Below are positions 54,480 through 62,647 of a stretch of DNA of 64,000 bases, one piece after another. Under the pieces are notes generated by a model, which was given only the letters and a program-made list of their open reading frames with translations, had not been told where the DNA came from and searched no databases. The DNA is from Oceanicaulis alexandrii DSM 11625 (lineage in GTDB: Bacteria; Pseudomonadota; Alphaproteobacteria; Caulobacterales; Maricaulaceae), in NCBI RefSeq assembly GCF_000420265.1, contig NZ_ATUP01000001.1:1054001-1118000 (forward strand), written 5' to 3'. Each line of letters begins with the position of its first letter. The stretch's first letter is position 1. The position numbers and the translations under genes were made by a program.

Positions 54480-55688
54480 CTAGCGCGCCCGCGCCATCAC
54501 CGCTTCATAGGTCAGCTGACCGGCATAGCCGTCCGGCGTCATGCCGTTGGCGGCCTGAAAGGATTTCAGCGCGCGGCGGCTGTTCGCCCCAAAGATGCCG
54601 TCCACGCCGCGCGTGTCATGGCCGAGATCGGTCAATGTCTGCTGCAACTCGCGCGACTGGGAGCGGCTGATCGGCGGATTGTCTTCCGGCCAGCCGTCCG
54701 GCAGCGCGTCGAGCCCGCCCAGCCGCTTGGCCAGATAGCTGACCCCCAGCGCATAGGCGGTGGAATTGTTGTAGCGCATCAGGGTGTCAAAGTTGGAAAA
54801 CGCCATGAAGGCCGGGCCTTGCGCGCCCGACGGCAGGACGATGCGGGCGGGACGGTACAAATCGTCCGGGCTCCATTCACCCTGAGCCGGTCGCACGCCA
54901 TCCAGGGCCCAGGCGGAGACGGCGCGGCGGTCGCGCTCTTCCCAGCCTGCGAAATCAAAGGTCTCGGGCAGCGTCACTTCGGTCACCACCGGCGCATCGG
55001 TTTCCCAGCCTGCGCGGGCGAGCAGGTTCGCCGCCGAGCCCAGCGCATCCGCTTCAGTGGTCCAGATATCGCGATGACCATCGCCATGCATGTCCACGGC
55101 GCGTTCAAGATAGGTGGTGGGGATGAACTGGGTCTGCCCCATGGCGCCCGCCCAGCTGCCTACAAGCTGGTCGCGATCCGCATAGCCGCGCTCGAGCATA
55201 TCGGCGACCGCCAGAAGCTGGTTCTCGGCGAACTGTCGGCGGCGGCCTTCCCAGGCGAGCGTCGCCAGCGAACGCACGATGTCGAAATCCCCCATGATGA
55301 CGCCATAGGCGCTTTCCAGCCCCCAGATAGCGGTGAGGATGTCCGCATCGACGCCGAACTGCGCCTCGACCTGATCAAGCGCCTCACGATGGCGCGCCTG
55401 GGCGCTGAGCCCGTTCTGGGTGCGCGCGTCGGACGCGGCGCCATTGAGATAGACCCAGACCGGCCGCACGAATTCAGGTTGGGAGCGGTCGCGATCGATG
55501 ATGCGCGAATCAGGCTCCAGCCCGTCCATCATGATCGCGATTGTGGCGGGCTCTGCGCCATGCTCGGCCAGGCGCTGGCGGAAGCCGTCCGCCCAGTCCT
55601 CAAAGCTCATCTCCTGCGCGCCAGCGGCTGCGGTCATGAATATGGCCAGGGCCAGACCCAGGCCCTTGAACAGTGTGCTTAGCGTCAT
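54480..55688 (-). CDS. mltB: Lytic murein transglycosylase B family protein with peptidoglycan-binding domain
   Basis: Start chosen at ATG 55688 (MTLSTLFKGLGLALAIF), giving a signal peptide; 402 residues. The SLT/MltB domain has ILTAIWGLESAYGVIMG with the catalytic Glu, then SWAGAMGQTQFIPTTYLERA and DIWTTEADALGSAANLLA. A C-terminal PG_binding_1 domain (about 340-400) has LQQTLTDLGHDTRGVDGIFG. It cleaves murein glycan strands with 1,6-anhydro product formation, in the periplasm. Confidence 0.94.
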   Translation of the reverse strand: MTLSTLFKGLGLALAIFMTAAAGAQEMSFEDWADGFRQRLAEHGAEPATIAIMMDGLEPDSRIIDRDRSQPEFVRPVWVYLNGAASDARTQNGLSAQARHREALDQVEAQFGVDADILTAIWGLESAYGVIMGDFDIVRSLATLAWEGRRRQFAENQLLAVADMLERGYADRDQLVGSWAGAMGQTQFIPTTYLERAVDMHGDGHRDIWTTEADALGSAANLLARAGWETDAPVVTEVTLPETFDFAGWEERDRRAVSAWALDGVRPAQGEWSPDDLYRPARIVLPSGAQGPAFMAFSNFDTLMRYNNSTAYALGVSYLAKRLGGLDALPDGWPEDNPPISRSQSRELQQTLTDLGHDTRGVDGIFGANSRRALKSFQAANGMTPDGYAGQLTYEAVMARAR

Positions 55689-55771
55689 GACGATCCTGAC
55701 TATATGCTTGCGCCCCTCACCGAAGCTGTATGATAGCGCTGCTCGCACACACATGCGAGGCGCCAGAAGCG

Positions 55772-55800
55772 TTGACTCTGCTCTAAGCTTTGCGTAAATC
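55772..55800 (+). promoter_or_regulatory. Candidate promoter of rpmJ
   Basis: TTGACT (55772-55777) is followed after 17 bases by TAAATC (55795-55800), about 65 bases before the rpmJ start. The -35 is a good match and the -10 a weak one. Confidence 0.35.
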
Positions 55801-55865
55801 CCGCCCTCCTGATTTTTCCGGGGGCCGTTTGCGTCCTCATACCTAATTAAGCTAGGGCGACGACC

Positions 55866-55991
55866 ATGAAAGTGCGCAGCTCCCTGAAGTCCTTGAAGAA
55901 CCGCCACCGCGACTGCCAAGTCGTGCGTCGCCGCGGCAAGGTCTACGTGATCAACAAAACCGACCCGCGTTTCAAAGCCCGCGCCGGCTAG
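55866..55991 (+). CDS. rpmJ: 50S ribosomal protein L36, zinc-free type
   Basis: A 41-codon gene starts [16 protein letters not shown] and ends DPRFKARAG, a clear L36. It has a single Cys, so it lacks the four-ligand zinc ribbon of the 37-residue form; this Cys-poor, slightly longer form resembles YkgO and is the normal type in many alphaproteobacteria. It belongs to the large ribosomal subunit. The HAD gene begins 6 bases after its stop, so the two are co-transcribed. Confidence 0.93.
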   Translation: MKVRSSLKSLKNRHRDCQVVRRRGKVYVINKTDPRFKARAG

Positions 55992-55997
55992 ACAGCC

Positions 55998-56603
55998 GTG
56001 TCGCGCGCGGTTCTCTGGGACCTGGGTCATACCCTGGTCGACTGGGACCCGCGCCGGGTCTACAGAACGCTTATGCCTGACGACGCCGCCGTGGAGCAAT
56101 TCCTCGGCGGTGTTTGTACGATGGCGTGGCACACCGAGCATGATCGCGGCGTGCCCATGGCGGACAACCGCAAGCCCCTGATCGAGGCGCACCCCGACAA
56201 GGCCGATCTGATCACGGCCTGGGAGACGCGCTGGCCGGACATGTTTGACGGCTGGATCACGGGCATGGAGGCGGTGGTCGACCGCCTGAACGCTCTGGGC
56301 GTCGCGCAATACGCCCTGACCAATCTGCCGGCCGAGAAATGGTCTCATATCCAAGAGACCTATCCCAAGATCGCGGCCTTTGACGCTGTGGTGGTCTCCG
56401 GCGCCGAGAAGATGGTCAAACCCGATCCCCGTCTCTACCAGCTGACTATCCAGCGCATCAGCCATGCGCCTGAAGACGTGCTGTTCATCGATGACCGCGA
56501 TGACAATATCCGCGCCGGAATCGAAGCGGGCTTCAAGGGCCATGTCTTCAAAGGCGCCGAAGGGGCTGTCAGAGCCCTGCGCGATCATGGCGTCGATCTC
56601 TAG
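55998..56603 (+). CDS. HAD-superfamily hydrolase
   Basis: This 201-residue protein starts with GTG, 6 bases after rpmJ. Motif I is AVLWDLGHTLVDWDPRRVY (nucleophile Asp), motif II YALTNLP, motif III Lys in MVKPDPRLYQLTI and motif IV LFIDDRDDNIRAG. The helical cap after motif I is of the C1 type seen in haloacid dehalogenase/YihX-like phosphatases. The position usually held by the second Asp of DxD is Gly, as in that subfamily. Substrate unknown. Confidence 0.88.
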   Translation: MSRAVLWDLGHTLVDWDPRRVYRTLMPDDAAVEQFLGGVCTMAWHTEHDRGVPMADNRKPLIEAHPDKADLITAWETRWPDMFDGWITGMEAVVDRLNALGVAQYALTNLPAEKWSHIQETYPKIAAFDAVVVSGAEKMVKPDPRLYQLTIQRISHAPEDVLFIDDRDDNIRAGIEAGFKGHVFKGAEGAVRALRDHGVDL

Positions 56604-56668
56604 ACGATCCGGTTGAAGTCGGGCGGATGGCCTTCTAATTTTACTGTCGAGCAATCGACGGGATCATT

Positions 56669-56863
56669 ATGAGCAAAACTGTTCGCTGGACATTGGTCAG
56701 TTTCGCCATTCTCGCGATCGCCATCCTCATTCAGCTGGCGGCCGCAACGGTCTTTCCTCAAATCCCCCAGGCCTTGCGCGCCTTTGTCGCCGGATCTCTG
56801 GCTGGCGCGCCGATCAGCATCATCCTGATGAAGACAGGACTGATCTCTCAAAAAACCGCATAG
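56669..56863 (+). CDS. Small membrane protein, unknown function
   Basis: This 64-residue protein has two hydrophobic segments (WTLVSFAILAIAILIQLAAA and FVAGSLAGAPISIILMK) and a basic start. A stem GTCGA-GCAA-TCGAC (56646-56659), with a GNRA-type loop, lies 9 bases before the start. No family is recognised. Length, hydropathy pattern and an otherwise empty gap make it plausible. Confidence 0.55.
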   Translation: MSKTVRWTLVSFAILAIAILIQLAAATVFPQIPQALRAFVAGSLAGAPISIILMKTGLISQKTA

Positions 56864-56903
56864 CGCGCTTGCCGCATCCTGTGTCTCGCTTATCCTCCCC
56901 TGC

Positions 56904-57482
56904 ATGATGCTGCTGAGCCTTCTGGCCGCTGTTCAGGCGACGCCGCTACTGGATCTGGCGCCCGCGCCGGATGCCGAACCGCCGCGCGCCTATCAATCCG
57001 CCTCCGAGCGCCTGGAAGAAAAGCTCGATGAGCTGCTGACCGCGCCCGGAGAAGAAGCCGCCGCAGAAATCGCCAGCCAGGTCCGGTCACTCTGGCGGCA
57101 ACAGGCCGGGCCGACCGCAGATCTTCTCCTGCAACGCGGCGCCGAGGCGCGCGAGGCTGGCGATCAGACCACCGCCTGGCGCAGCTATGACCATTTGCGC
57201 ACGCTGGAGCCTGACTATGCCGAAGGCTGGGTCGTCTCCGCCGAACTCGCCATCGAGGAAACAGACTGGGATTTCGCGCTTGAGGCGTTGAACCAGGCCG
57301 TGACGCTCGATGCGCGGCGCTACGACGCCTGGGCGCTTCTGGGCCGGGCGCTAGAGCAAGCACAGGCGCGTGAAGCGGCGATGGAGGCCTATCGTGAAGC
57401 GCTGGCGCTGTATCCGCTGCATCCCGCCGCTGGACCCGCCCTGGCTCGGCTGGAGCGTGAGCTCGCCGGACGCGCGCTCTAG
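56904..57482 (+). CDS. TPR-repeat protein with N-terminal signal segment
   Basis: This 192-residue protein has a short hydrophobic start (MLLSLLAAVQA), then from about residue 80 three tetratricopeptide repeats (ADLLLQRGAEAREAGDQTTA, WVVSAELAIEETDWDFALEA, YDAWALLGRALEQAQAREAA). TPRs mediate protein contacts; no catalytic part is present. It is probably periplasmic. It lies 36 bases before the hydrolase gene. Confidence 0.82.
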   Translation: MMLLSLLAAVQATPLLDLAPAPDAEPPRAYQSASERLEEKLDELLTAPGEEAAAEIASQVRSLWRQQAGPTADLLLQRGAEAREAGDQTTAWRSYDHLRTLEPDYAEGWVVSAELAIEETDWDFALEALNQAVTLDARRYDAWALLGRALEQAQAREAAMEAYREALALYPLHPAAGPALARLERELAGRAL

Positions 57483-57518
57483 GCGCGCAGAGGAAACCGA
57501 CCGAATGAGGATGACTTC

Positions 57519-58358
57519 ATGACAGGCGGTTTCATCGAGCTGGGCGGCGTTCAACTTCACCACCACATCACTGGCCCGGAGGACGCGCCCGCTTTGCTGG
57601 TGCTGCACGGCGCCTCCACCTCCTATCTTGAGCCCTTCATGGCGCTCTCGACAGCGCTGGAGGCTTATCGCGTGATCTGGCTGGACCGGCCGGGTCTGGG
57701 GTGGAGCGAACGTCCAGAAGGCCCCTGGTCGCCGGGCCGGGAAGCGGAACTGATCGAGCACTTCCTGACCGCGATCGGCGTGCCGCGCGTCGTGGTCCTG
57801 GGCCATTCCTGGGGCGCCGCCATCGCCTTGCGCCTGTTGATGGACTTTCCCCAGCGCACGGGCGGCGGCGTTCTGATCAGCCCGGCGGCGCGCGCCTGGG
57901 TCGGTGAAGCGGCGGGCTATAACAAGATGACCGGCTGGCCGGTGATCGGCCCGCTGATCAGCCATGTGGTCGCGCCCGTGCTGGGGCCGGGTCAATTGCC
58001 CAAAGGGGTGAAAAGCGCGTTCCATCCTGAACCTGTCCCGACCGGCTATATCGAAACCGCCCGCCTCGACCGCTTGTTCGCGCCATCCGTCTGGAAGGCG
58101 AACGCCGCGGACATGGCCCGCGTCAACACGCATCTGGCCGAGCAGGAAACCCGCTATGGCGAGATCACCCAGCCGGTGATCCTCCTCGCCGGTCCCAAGG
58201 ACACGGTGGTGCGCACCAGCCGTCATGCCGAGCCGGTCGCCAAGACCTTGCCGCGCGGCGAGCTCCGGCTGCTGCCGAAAGCGGGTCACAATCTGCACCA
58301 CGCCTATTCCCACGAGGTGACGCAAGCCGTGGCGGACGTGGTCGCGCGCAAACGCTGA
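57519..58358 (+). CDS. Alpha/beta-hydrolase-fold protein
   Basis: This 279-residue protein starts after GAGGA and has the oxyanion segment LVLHGASTSYLEPF, nucleophile elbow VVLGHSWGAAIALRLL (Ser), the acid in LAGPKDTVVRTS and His in KAGHNLHHAY. No signal peptide is present, so it is cytoplasmic. Substrate class (ester, epoxide or C-C bond) cannot be told from sequence. Palindromic repeats follow the stop. Confidence 0.9.
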   Translation: MTGGFIELGGVQLHHHITGPEDAPALLVLHGASTSYLEPFMALSTALEAYRVIWLDRPGLGWSERPEGPWSPGREAELIEHFLTAIGVPRVVVLGHSWGAAIALRLLMDFPQRTGGGVLISPAARAWVGEAAGYNKMTGWPVIGPLISHVVAPVLGPGQLPKGVKSAFHPEPVPTGYIETARLDRLFAPSVWKANAADMARVNTHLAEQETRYGEITQPVILLAGPKDTVVRTSRHAEPVAKTLPRGELRLLPKAGHNLHHAYSHEVTQAVADVVARKR

Positions 58359-58368
58359 AACGCCGCCT

Positions 58369-58443
58369 CGAACCGCAGGTTCGCAAGCGCAGCCAGGACC
58401 GTCTAGCAAAGACGAACCCAAAGGGTTCGCAAGGCCAAAGGCC
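58369..58443. repeat. Cluster of three short palindromes (REP-like)
   Basis: Three perfect stems with 3-base loops occur within 75 bases: CGAACC-GCA-GGTTCG (58369-58383), CGAACCC-AAA-GGGTTCG (58413-58429) and GGCC-AAA-GGCC (58433-58443). The first two share CGAACC...GGTTCGCAAG and begin 44 bases apart. No U-tract follows, so they are not ordinary terminators. They sit between convergent genes, a usual site for REP elements. Confidence 0.6.
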
Positions 58444-58499
58444 GTCCGCAGCGTCAGCGAGGATCGACTGAGCGGAGGCGAGGGAGAAGCTGAGAAAAA

Positions 58500-59060
58500 T
58501 TAGTCGCTGATCCGGCGATACACGCCGTCAATACGCAGCTGCCCGTCTTGCGCTCTGTAGAGCGCCTGCATCAGCGTGGTGAGCTGATCGAGATCGTGGA
58601 TCGGGCAATAGCCTTCCGCATCCAGAACCACATTGGCGCTTTCTAAAACAGCCTCGGACACATCGCTGCACGAGGGCTGGTGATAAGTGACCAGTGCGCC
58701 GTCTTCATAGACGAAGGCGAGGCCATAGCCCACGCCATCCTCACGCGGGGACTGGACAATATAGACATTGTCAAACAGCGCATGGAACCGCGCGTTCTGA
58801 TGGGGAAAATTCTCGGCGTCCGAGACATACCGGCGCTGTGACAAACCGATCGACCCTGACCAGGTCGGCCGATCCCATTCAAGGCCATCGGGATGGGTGG
58901 GTGTGTGCGTATAAACACCTTCGGCCACAGGCCGGTCCGCCCCCCAATACCCCACGAGCTCTGTCTCGCTGGCGAAACACGCCGACAGAGCCAACGCAAA
59001 AGCGAGCCCGACGCTGACGCGCAGGCTCGCTTTCACAATACGGAGCGCCCAAGCGCTCAT
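58500..59060 (-). CDS. Putative lipoprotein, unknown function
   Basis: Start chosen at ATG 59060, which overlaps the pepP stop by one base (TGATG); 186 residues. The lipoprotein signal VGLAFALALSAC puts Cys at 28. The mature part (YVSDAENFPHQNARFHALFD, VYIVQSPREDGVGYGLAFVY) looks like a small beta domain but I recognise no family. Coupled translation with pepP suggests one operon. Confidence 0.75.
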   Translation of the reverse strand: MSAWALRIVKASLRVSVGLAFALALSACFASETELVGYWGADRPVAEGVYTHTPTHPDGLEWDRPTWSGSIGLSQRRYVSDAENFPHQNARFHALFDNVYIVQSPREDGVGYGLAFVYEDGALVTYHQPSCSDVSEAVLESANVVLDAEGYCPIHDLDQLTTLMQALYRAQDGQLRIDGVYRRISD

Positions 59061-60895
59061 CAGGGCGTTGCGCCCAGAATGGGCTCGCACGCCTTGGCGA
59101 GCCAGGCCGCAGCCTCCCCGTCCAGCAGCGGCAGGACTTTTTTGCGCACATCGGCGTGATAGGCGTCGAGCCAGACGAGCTCGTCCTTGTCCAGCAAGGA
59201 GACATCCACCAGCGCACGGTGCATGGGCGCCATGGTCAGGGTTTCAAAGCCCAGCATGGAGCGGTTGCCGCCCGGAACCGGTTCGGCAGGCGTGACCACC
59301 TGCAGGTTCTCGATCCGGATGCCGTAATCGCCGACCTGGTAATAGCCCGGCTCGTTGGACACGATCATGCCCGCTTCAAGCGCAATGGCGTTCGGCGCCT
59401 TGGAAATGCGCTGCGGACCTTCATGAACGCCCAGATAGCTGCCCACGCCGTGACCGGTGCCATGGTCATAGTCGAGCCCGGCGTTCCACAACGGCTGACG
59501 CGCCACAGCGTCCAGCGCATGACCGGACGTGCCTTCGGGGAAGCGGATGCGCGACAGGGCGATATGCCCTTTCAGAACCAGCGTGAAATGACGGCGCATC
59601 TGCGCGGTCGGCTCGCCAATCGGCACCGTGCGCGTGATGTCGGTGGTGCCGTCCGGATACTGGCCGCCTGAATCCACCAGGAAAAGCGAGCCCTTCTCCA
59701 GCGTCCGGTTGGAATCCGTGTTCACCCGGTAGTGCGGGAAAGCCCCGTTCGGACCGGCGGCGGAAATCGTCTCAAAGGAGATGTCTTTCAGCTGCGGCGA
59801 CATGTGCCGGAACTCTTCCAGCTTCATCGCCGCGCGGATCTCGTCCATCTCGCCAGACTGGGCTTCGGTGTCGAGCCAGTGCAGGAAACGGGCGATGGCG
59901 GCGCCGTCGCGGATATGCGCCTGACGGCTGCCTTCGACCTCGACCGGATTCTTGCACGCTTTCGGAAGGGCGACCGGATCAGGTTTGCGCTGAACCTTGG
60001 CGTTGGCGCCTTCCAGCTGCTGCACGACCCAGACCGAGGCCGTGGCCGGGTCCACACGCACCGTTTTGCCGGAGAGCGCTTTCAACCCGTCCGAAAATTC
60101 GGTCTCGGGCCGGATCGCCACTTCATTGCCCAGATGGCTGCGGGTGGCGTCAGTGAGCTTGGCCTCGTTGATGAACAAGGTCGCCTGCCCGGACGGCTCG
60201 ATGATCGCCGAGGACAGCGGCAGCGGCGTGCACGCCACATCGCCGCCGCGCACATTGAACAGCCAGGCGATGGAGGCGGGATCAGTGATCACGGCGGCGT
60301 CCGCGCCGTCATCCTTCACGTCCTCGCCGATCCGCTTGCGCTTGTCGCCATGGGCTTCGCCTGCGACGTCCAGCGGCTGGGGATGCACGCTTGCGAGCGG
60401 AGCGGCGGGACGGTTCTCCCAAGCCTGATCGATCGGGTTGGTTTCAACCGCGACCAGCTTGGCGCCGGTCTTGTCGGCGGCGTCCTGCAGCTTGGTCAGC
60501 GCGTCCGGCGAATGCAGGCGCGGATCATAGCCGATGGTCTGGCCAGGCTTGGCCGTCTTGCGGATCCAGCCCGCCATGCCGGTCTTGACCAGGTCCTCAT
60601 AGTCAAAAAGGCTTTGATCGACCTGGGATTTGACCTGCTCGGTATAGCGGCCGTCCACAAAGACCGCCGCCACATCGCCGAGCACCGCCGCCGCGCCGGC
60701 GGAGCCGGTGAACCCGGTCGCCCAGGCCAGGCGTTCTGCATTGGCGGGCAAGTACTCGTTATTGTACTCGTCCTCATGAGGGATCAGGAATCCGTCCAGG
60801 CCGGCTTTCGCCAGGCTGGCGCGGAGCTTGGGAAGGTTTTCGCGCCCGTATTGAGGCCCGCCCTTCACGTGAAATTGCTGGATCTGATGGGTCAT
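59060..60895 (-). CDS. pepP: Xaa-Pro aminopeptidase (M24B)
   Basis: This 611-residue protein has the three-domain layout of long eukaryote-like aminopeptidase P: two creatinase-type N-terminal domains (FLIPHEDEYNNEYLPANAER, WATGFTGSAGAA) and a pita-bread catalytic domain. Metal ligands are visible in FLVDSGGQYPDGTTDITR (two Asp), GTGHGVGSYLGVHEGP (His), VSNEPGYYQ (Glu) and YGIRIENL (Glu). It removes N-terminal residues before proline. Confidence 0.95.
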   Translation of the reverse strand: MTHQIQQFHVKGGPQYGRENLPKLRASLAKAGLDGFLIPHEDEYNNEYLPANAERLAWATGFTGSAGAAAVLGDVAAVFVDGRYTEQVKSQVDQSLFDYEDLVKTGMAGWIRKTAKPGQTIGYDPRLHSPDALTKLQDAADKTGAKLVAVETNPIDQAWENRPAAPLASVHPQPLDVAGEAHGDKRKRIGEDVKDDGADAAVITDPASIAWLFNVRGGDVACTPLPLSSAIIEPSGQATLFINEAKLTDATRSHLGNEVAIRPETEFSDGLKALSGKTVRVDPATASVWVVQQLEGANAKVQRKPDPVALPKACKNPVEVEGSRQAHIRDGAAIARFLHWLDTEAQSGEMDEIRAAMKLEEFRHMSPQLKDISFETISAAGPNGAFPHYRVNTDSNRTLEKGSLFLVDSGGQYPDGTTDITRTVPIGEPTAQMRRHFTLVLKGHIALSRIRFPEGTSGHALDAVARQPLWNAGLDYDHGTGHGVGSYLGVHEGPQRISKAPNAIALEAGMIVSNEPGYYQVGDYGIRIENLQVVTPAEPVPGGNRSMLGFETLTMAPMHRALVDVSLLDKDELVWLDAYHADVRKKVLPLLDGEAAAWLAKACEPILGATP

Positions 60896-61034
60896 GAGCC
60901 AAAGCTAGGCCCGCGCCCGCGGCTTATCAATCTCATCCATGCGACAGTGCGCAGCGAAATCGCCCGCCTTGCATTTCTGCAGGTCGGGCCTGCACAAATG
61001 GTTATGGCGCAAATAACCCTACAAGCTCATATCC

Positions 61035-61061
61035 CCGTTACGATTTTTCAGCCCGTAACGG
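61035..61061 (+). promoter_or_regulatory. Hairpin just upstream of the 61071 small ORF
   Basis: CCGTTACG (61035-61042) and CGTAACGG (61054-61061) form a perfect 8-bp stem with an 11-base loop. The 3' arm overlaps the start of the GGAG ribosome site (61060-61063) by two bases. It may limit ribosome access or be an operator. Confidence 0.45.
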
Positions 61062-61070
61062 AGCCCCCGC

Positions 61071-61229
61071 ATGTTTCATCATGACGCCCATCTTCGCCTG
61101 AGCGCTTGCGACGGCCTGCGCTCTGTTCGCCGCGCCGAGACGGCAGGCGTGCGCGCCCGTCCGCGCAACACCGACGCCAACTCATTGTTTGAGAAAATCG
61201 GCCTCGGCGGCCGCGCCCGCAAACTCTGA
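61071..61229 (+). CDS. Small protein of 52 residues, unknown function
   Basis: ATG 61071 opens a 52-codon frame that starts MFHHDAHLRLSACDGLRSV and ends FEKIGLGGRARKL. It is Arg-rich with no membrane helix. GGAG lies 7 bases upstream, a hairpin covers the leader and a strong terminator follows 24 bases after the stop, so the ORF forms a complete short transcription unit between divergent pepP and convergent prmA. No family recognised. The transcript could also act as a small RNA. Confidence 0.6.
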   Translation: MFHHDAHLRLSACDGLRSVRRAETAGVRARPRNTDANSLFEKIGLGGRARKL

Positions 61230-61252
61230 GCCGGTCCCCTTACCGGCTTAAT

Positions 61253-61289
61253 AAAAGCGCGCCAGACCTCACAGCTGGCGCGCTTTTTT
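61253..61289 (+). terminator. Rho-independent bidirectional terminator
   Basis: AAAAGCGCGCCAG pairs with CTGGCGCGCTTTT over a 9-base loop, with a run of six T on the plus strand. The complementary A-run gives the minus strand a U-tract as well. It serves the 61071 ORF and prmA. Confidence 0.92.
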
Positions 61290-61311
61290 CGTTTCAGGCG
61301 TTCCCGGCGTC

Positions 61312-62181
61312 TTATCCGGCGTAGACCAGGGTCACCCAGCCATCGAGGATCGCCTTGTCGATCCGTTTAAGGCCCAGCGCGTCATAGGCGGCCTCGACCT
61401 TGTCAGACTGCTCTTCAAGCAGGCCCGACAGGATCACGCGCCCGCCCTTTTCAAGACGGCTGACGATACCCGGCGCCAGGGTGATCAGCGGACCGGCCAG
61501 AATGTTCGCGAAGATCAGGTCAAACGAGCGCGTCTCCAGAACCGGATGATGGAAGCCGTCCGCCACCACCGCTTCTATGCGGGGTTTGACGCCGTTCTTG
61601 GCGGCGTTCTCCACCGTTTCGATCACTGATTCCTCGTCGATATCGGTGGCGAGAATTTCACAGTCGGGCCAGATCTTCGCAGCGGCGATGGCGAGTAGCC
61701 CGGTCCCGGTCCCGAGGTCCAGCACGGTTTCGGGGCGAAAGCCCGAGCGGTCGATCTTGTCGAGCGCTTCCAGACAGCCCTTGGTGGTGCCGTGATGACC
61801 GGTGCCGAAAGCGGGCCCGGCTTCAATCCACAGACCGATCTGTCCCTCGGCGAGATCGCCTGAGGTGTGCTCGCCATAAACCAGGAAGCGGCCGGCCTCG
61901 ACGCTGGGCAGGCCTTCGAGCGACATGGCGATCCAGTCTTCATCAGGCAGCGGCGCAAACAGCACTTCCACATCATCATGATCGAGACCGATGTCCCCGA
62001 CGAACGCGTCCGCATCGGGCTGATGGTCAAACAGAATGTCGATGCGGCCTGCTTCGGGCGAGCCGTCCTCGAACACCGACCAGCTGACCGGCAAGGGCTC
62101 CAGCTCATCATCCAGACGCGCATTCGCCGCGCGAATGATCGGCATGGGGCCGCGGCCTTCAATGCGCCAGAGCGTGGTCAT
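61312..62181 (-). CDS. prmA: Ribosomal protein L11 methyltransferase PrmA
   Basis: This 289-residue enzyme has an N-terminal substrate-recognition domain, the linker WIEAGPAFGTGHHGTTKGCL, SAM motif I VLDLGTGTGLLAIAAAK, LATDIDEES and the NPPY-like FANILAGPLITLAP. This is the PrmA signature. It trimethylates L11 at several amino groups. It diverges from gapR. Confidence 0.94.
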   Translation of the reverse strand: MTTLWRIEGRGPMPIIRAANARLDDELEPLPVSWSVFEDGSPEAGRIDILFDHQPDADAFVGDIGLDHDDVEVLFAPLPDEDWIAMSLEGLPSVEAGRFLVYGEHTSGDLAEGQIGLWIEAGPAFGTGHHGTTKGCLEALDKIDRSGFRPETVLDLGTGTGLLAIAAAKIWPDCEILATDIDEESVIETVENAAKNGVKPRIEAVVADGFHHPVLETRSFDLIFANILAGPLITLAPGIVSRLEKGGRVILSGLLEEQSDKVEAAYDALGLKRIDKAILDGWVTLVYAG

Positions 62182-62286
62182 GTCAGTCTCCTGTTGTCAT
62201 GCTGGCAAGGGCTCTAATCGCTTCCGGGCCGGAAGGAAAGCATGCAACGCGTCTGCATGATCTGCGCTTTGGGCGTCACGACCGGC

Positions 62287-62316
62287 TTGCCCCGCCCCGC
62301 CCCCCTCGCCTATCGA
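62287..62316 (+). promoter_or_regulatory. Candidate gapR promoter
   Basis: TTGCCC (62287-62292) and TATCGA (62311-62316) are spaced by 18 bases, with the gapR start about 38 bases further. The match is modest. Confidence 0.35.
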
Positions 62317-62354
62317 AGAGGGCAAGATCGTAAATCCCCCGCCAGGAGACCCTC

Positions 62355-62639
62355 ATGGCCGACTTTGCCGCTTCCACGCCTGAAAAAGACGAATCCGACG
62401 CCATCGGCGCCGCCGCGCGTGACCAGTTGCGCGCCCTGGTGGCCCGCATCGAGCGCCTTGAAGAAGACAAGGCCGGCGTCGCCGCCGACATCAAGGAGGT
62501 CTACGCCGAGGCCAAATCCATGGGCTATGACACCAAGGTTCTGCGCAAGGTGATCTCCCTGCGCAAACAGGACGCCCATGAGCGCCAGGAAATGGAAGCG
62601 CTCTTGGAGCTGTATCTGGGCGCAGTCGGCGAGCACTAA
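62355..62639 (+). CDS. gapR: Nucleoid-associated protein GapR (DUF2312)
   Basis: This 94-residue protein has the DUF2312 pattern [60 protein letters not shown], closely matching Caulobacter GapR. GapR is an alphaproteobacterial DNA-binding protein that clamps overtwisted, AT-rich DNA ahead of replication and transcription and helps topoisomerases. CAGGAGA precedes the start. The next gene begins 8 bases after its stop. Confidence 0.95.
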   Translation: MADFAASTPEKDESDAIGAAARDQLRALVARIERLEEDKAGVAADIKEVYAEAKSMGYDTKVLRKVISLRKQDAHERQEMEALLELYLGAVGEH

Positions 62640-62647
62640 GTCTGATC

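Noticed and set aside
53913-55682. Long plus-strand frame spanning the MFS end and the antisense of mltB
   Set aside because: It combines shadows of two well-supported genes. Motifs and signal peptides fit the MFS and MltB frames.
59732-61084. Long plus-strand frame opposite pepP
   Set aside because: The minus frame holds all metal ligands of aminopeptidase P. The plus frame is a codon-bias shadow.
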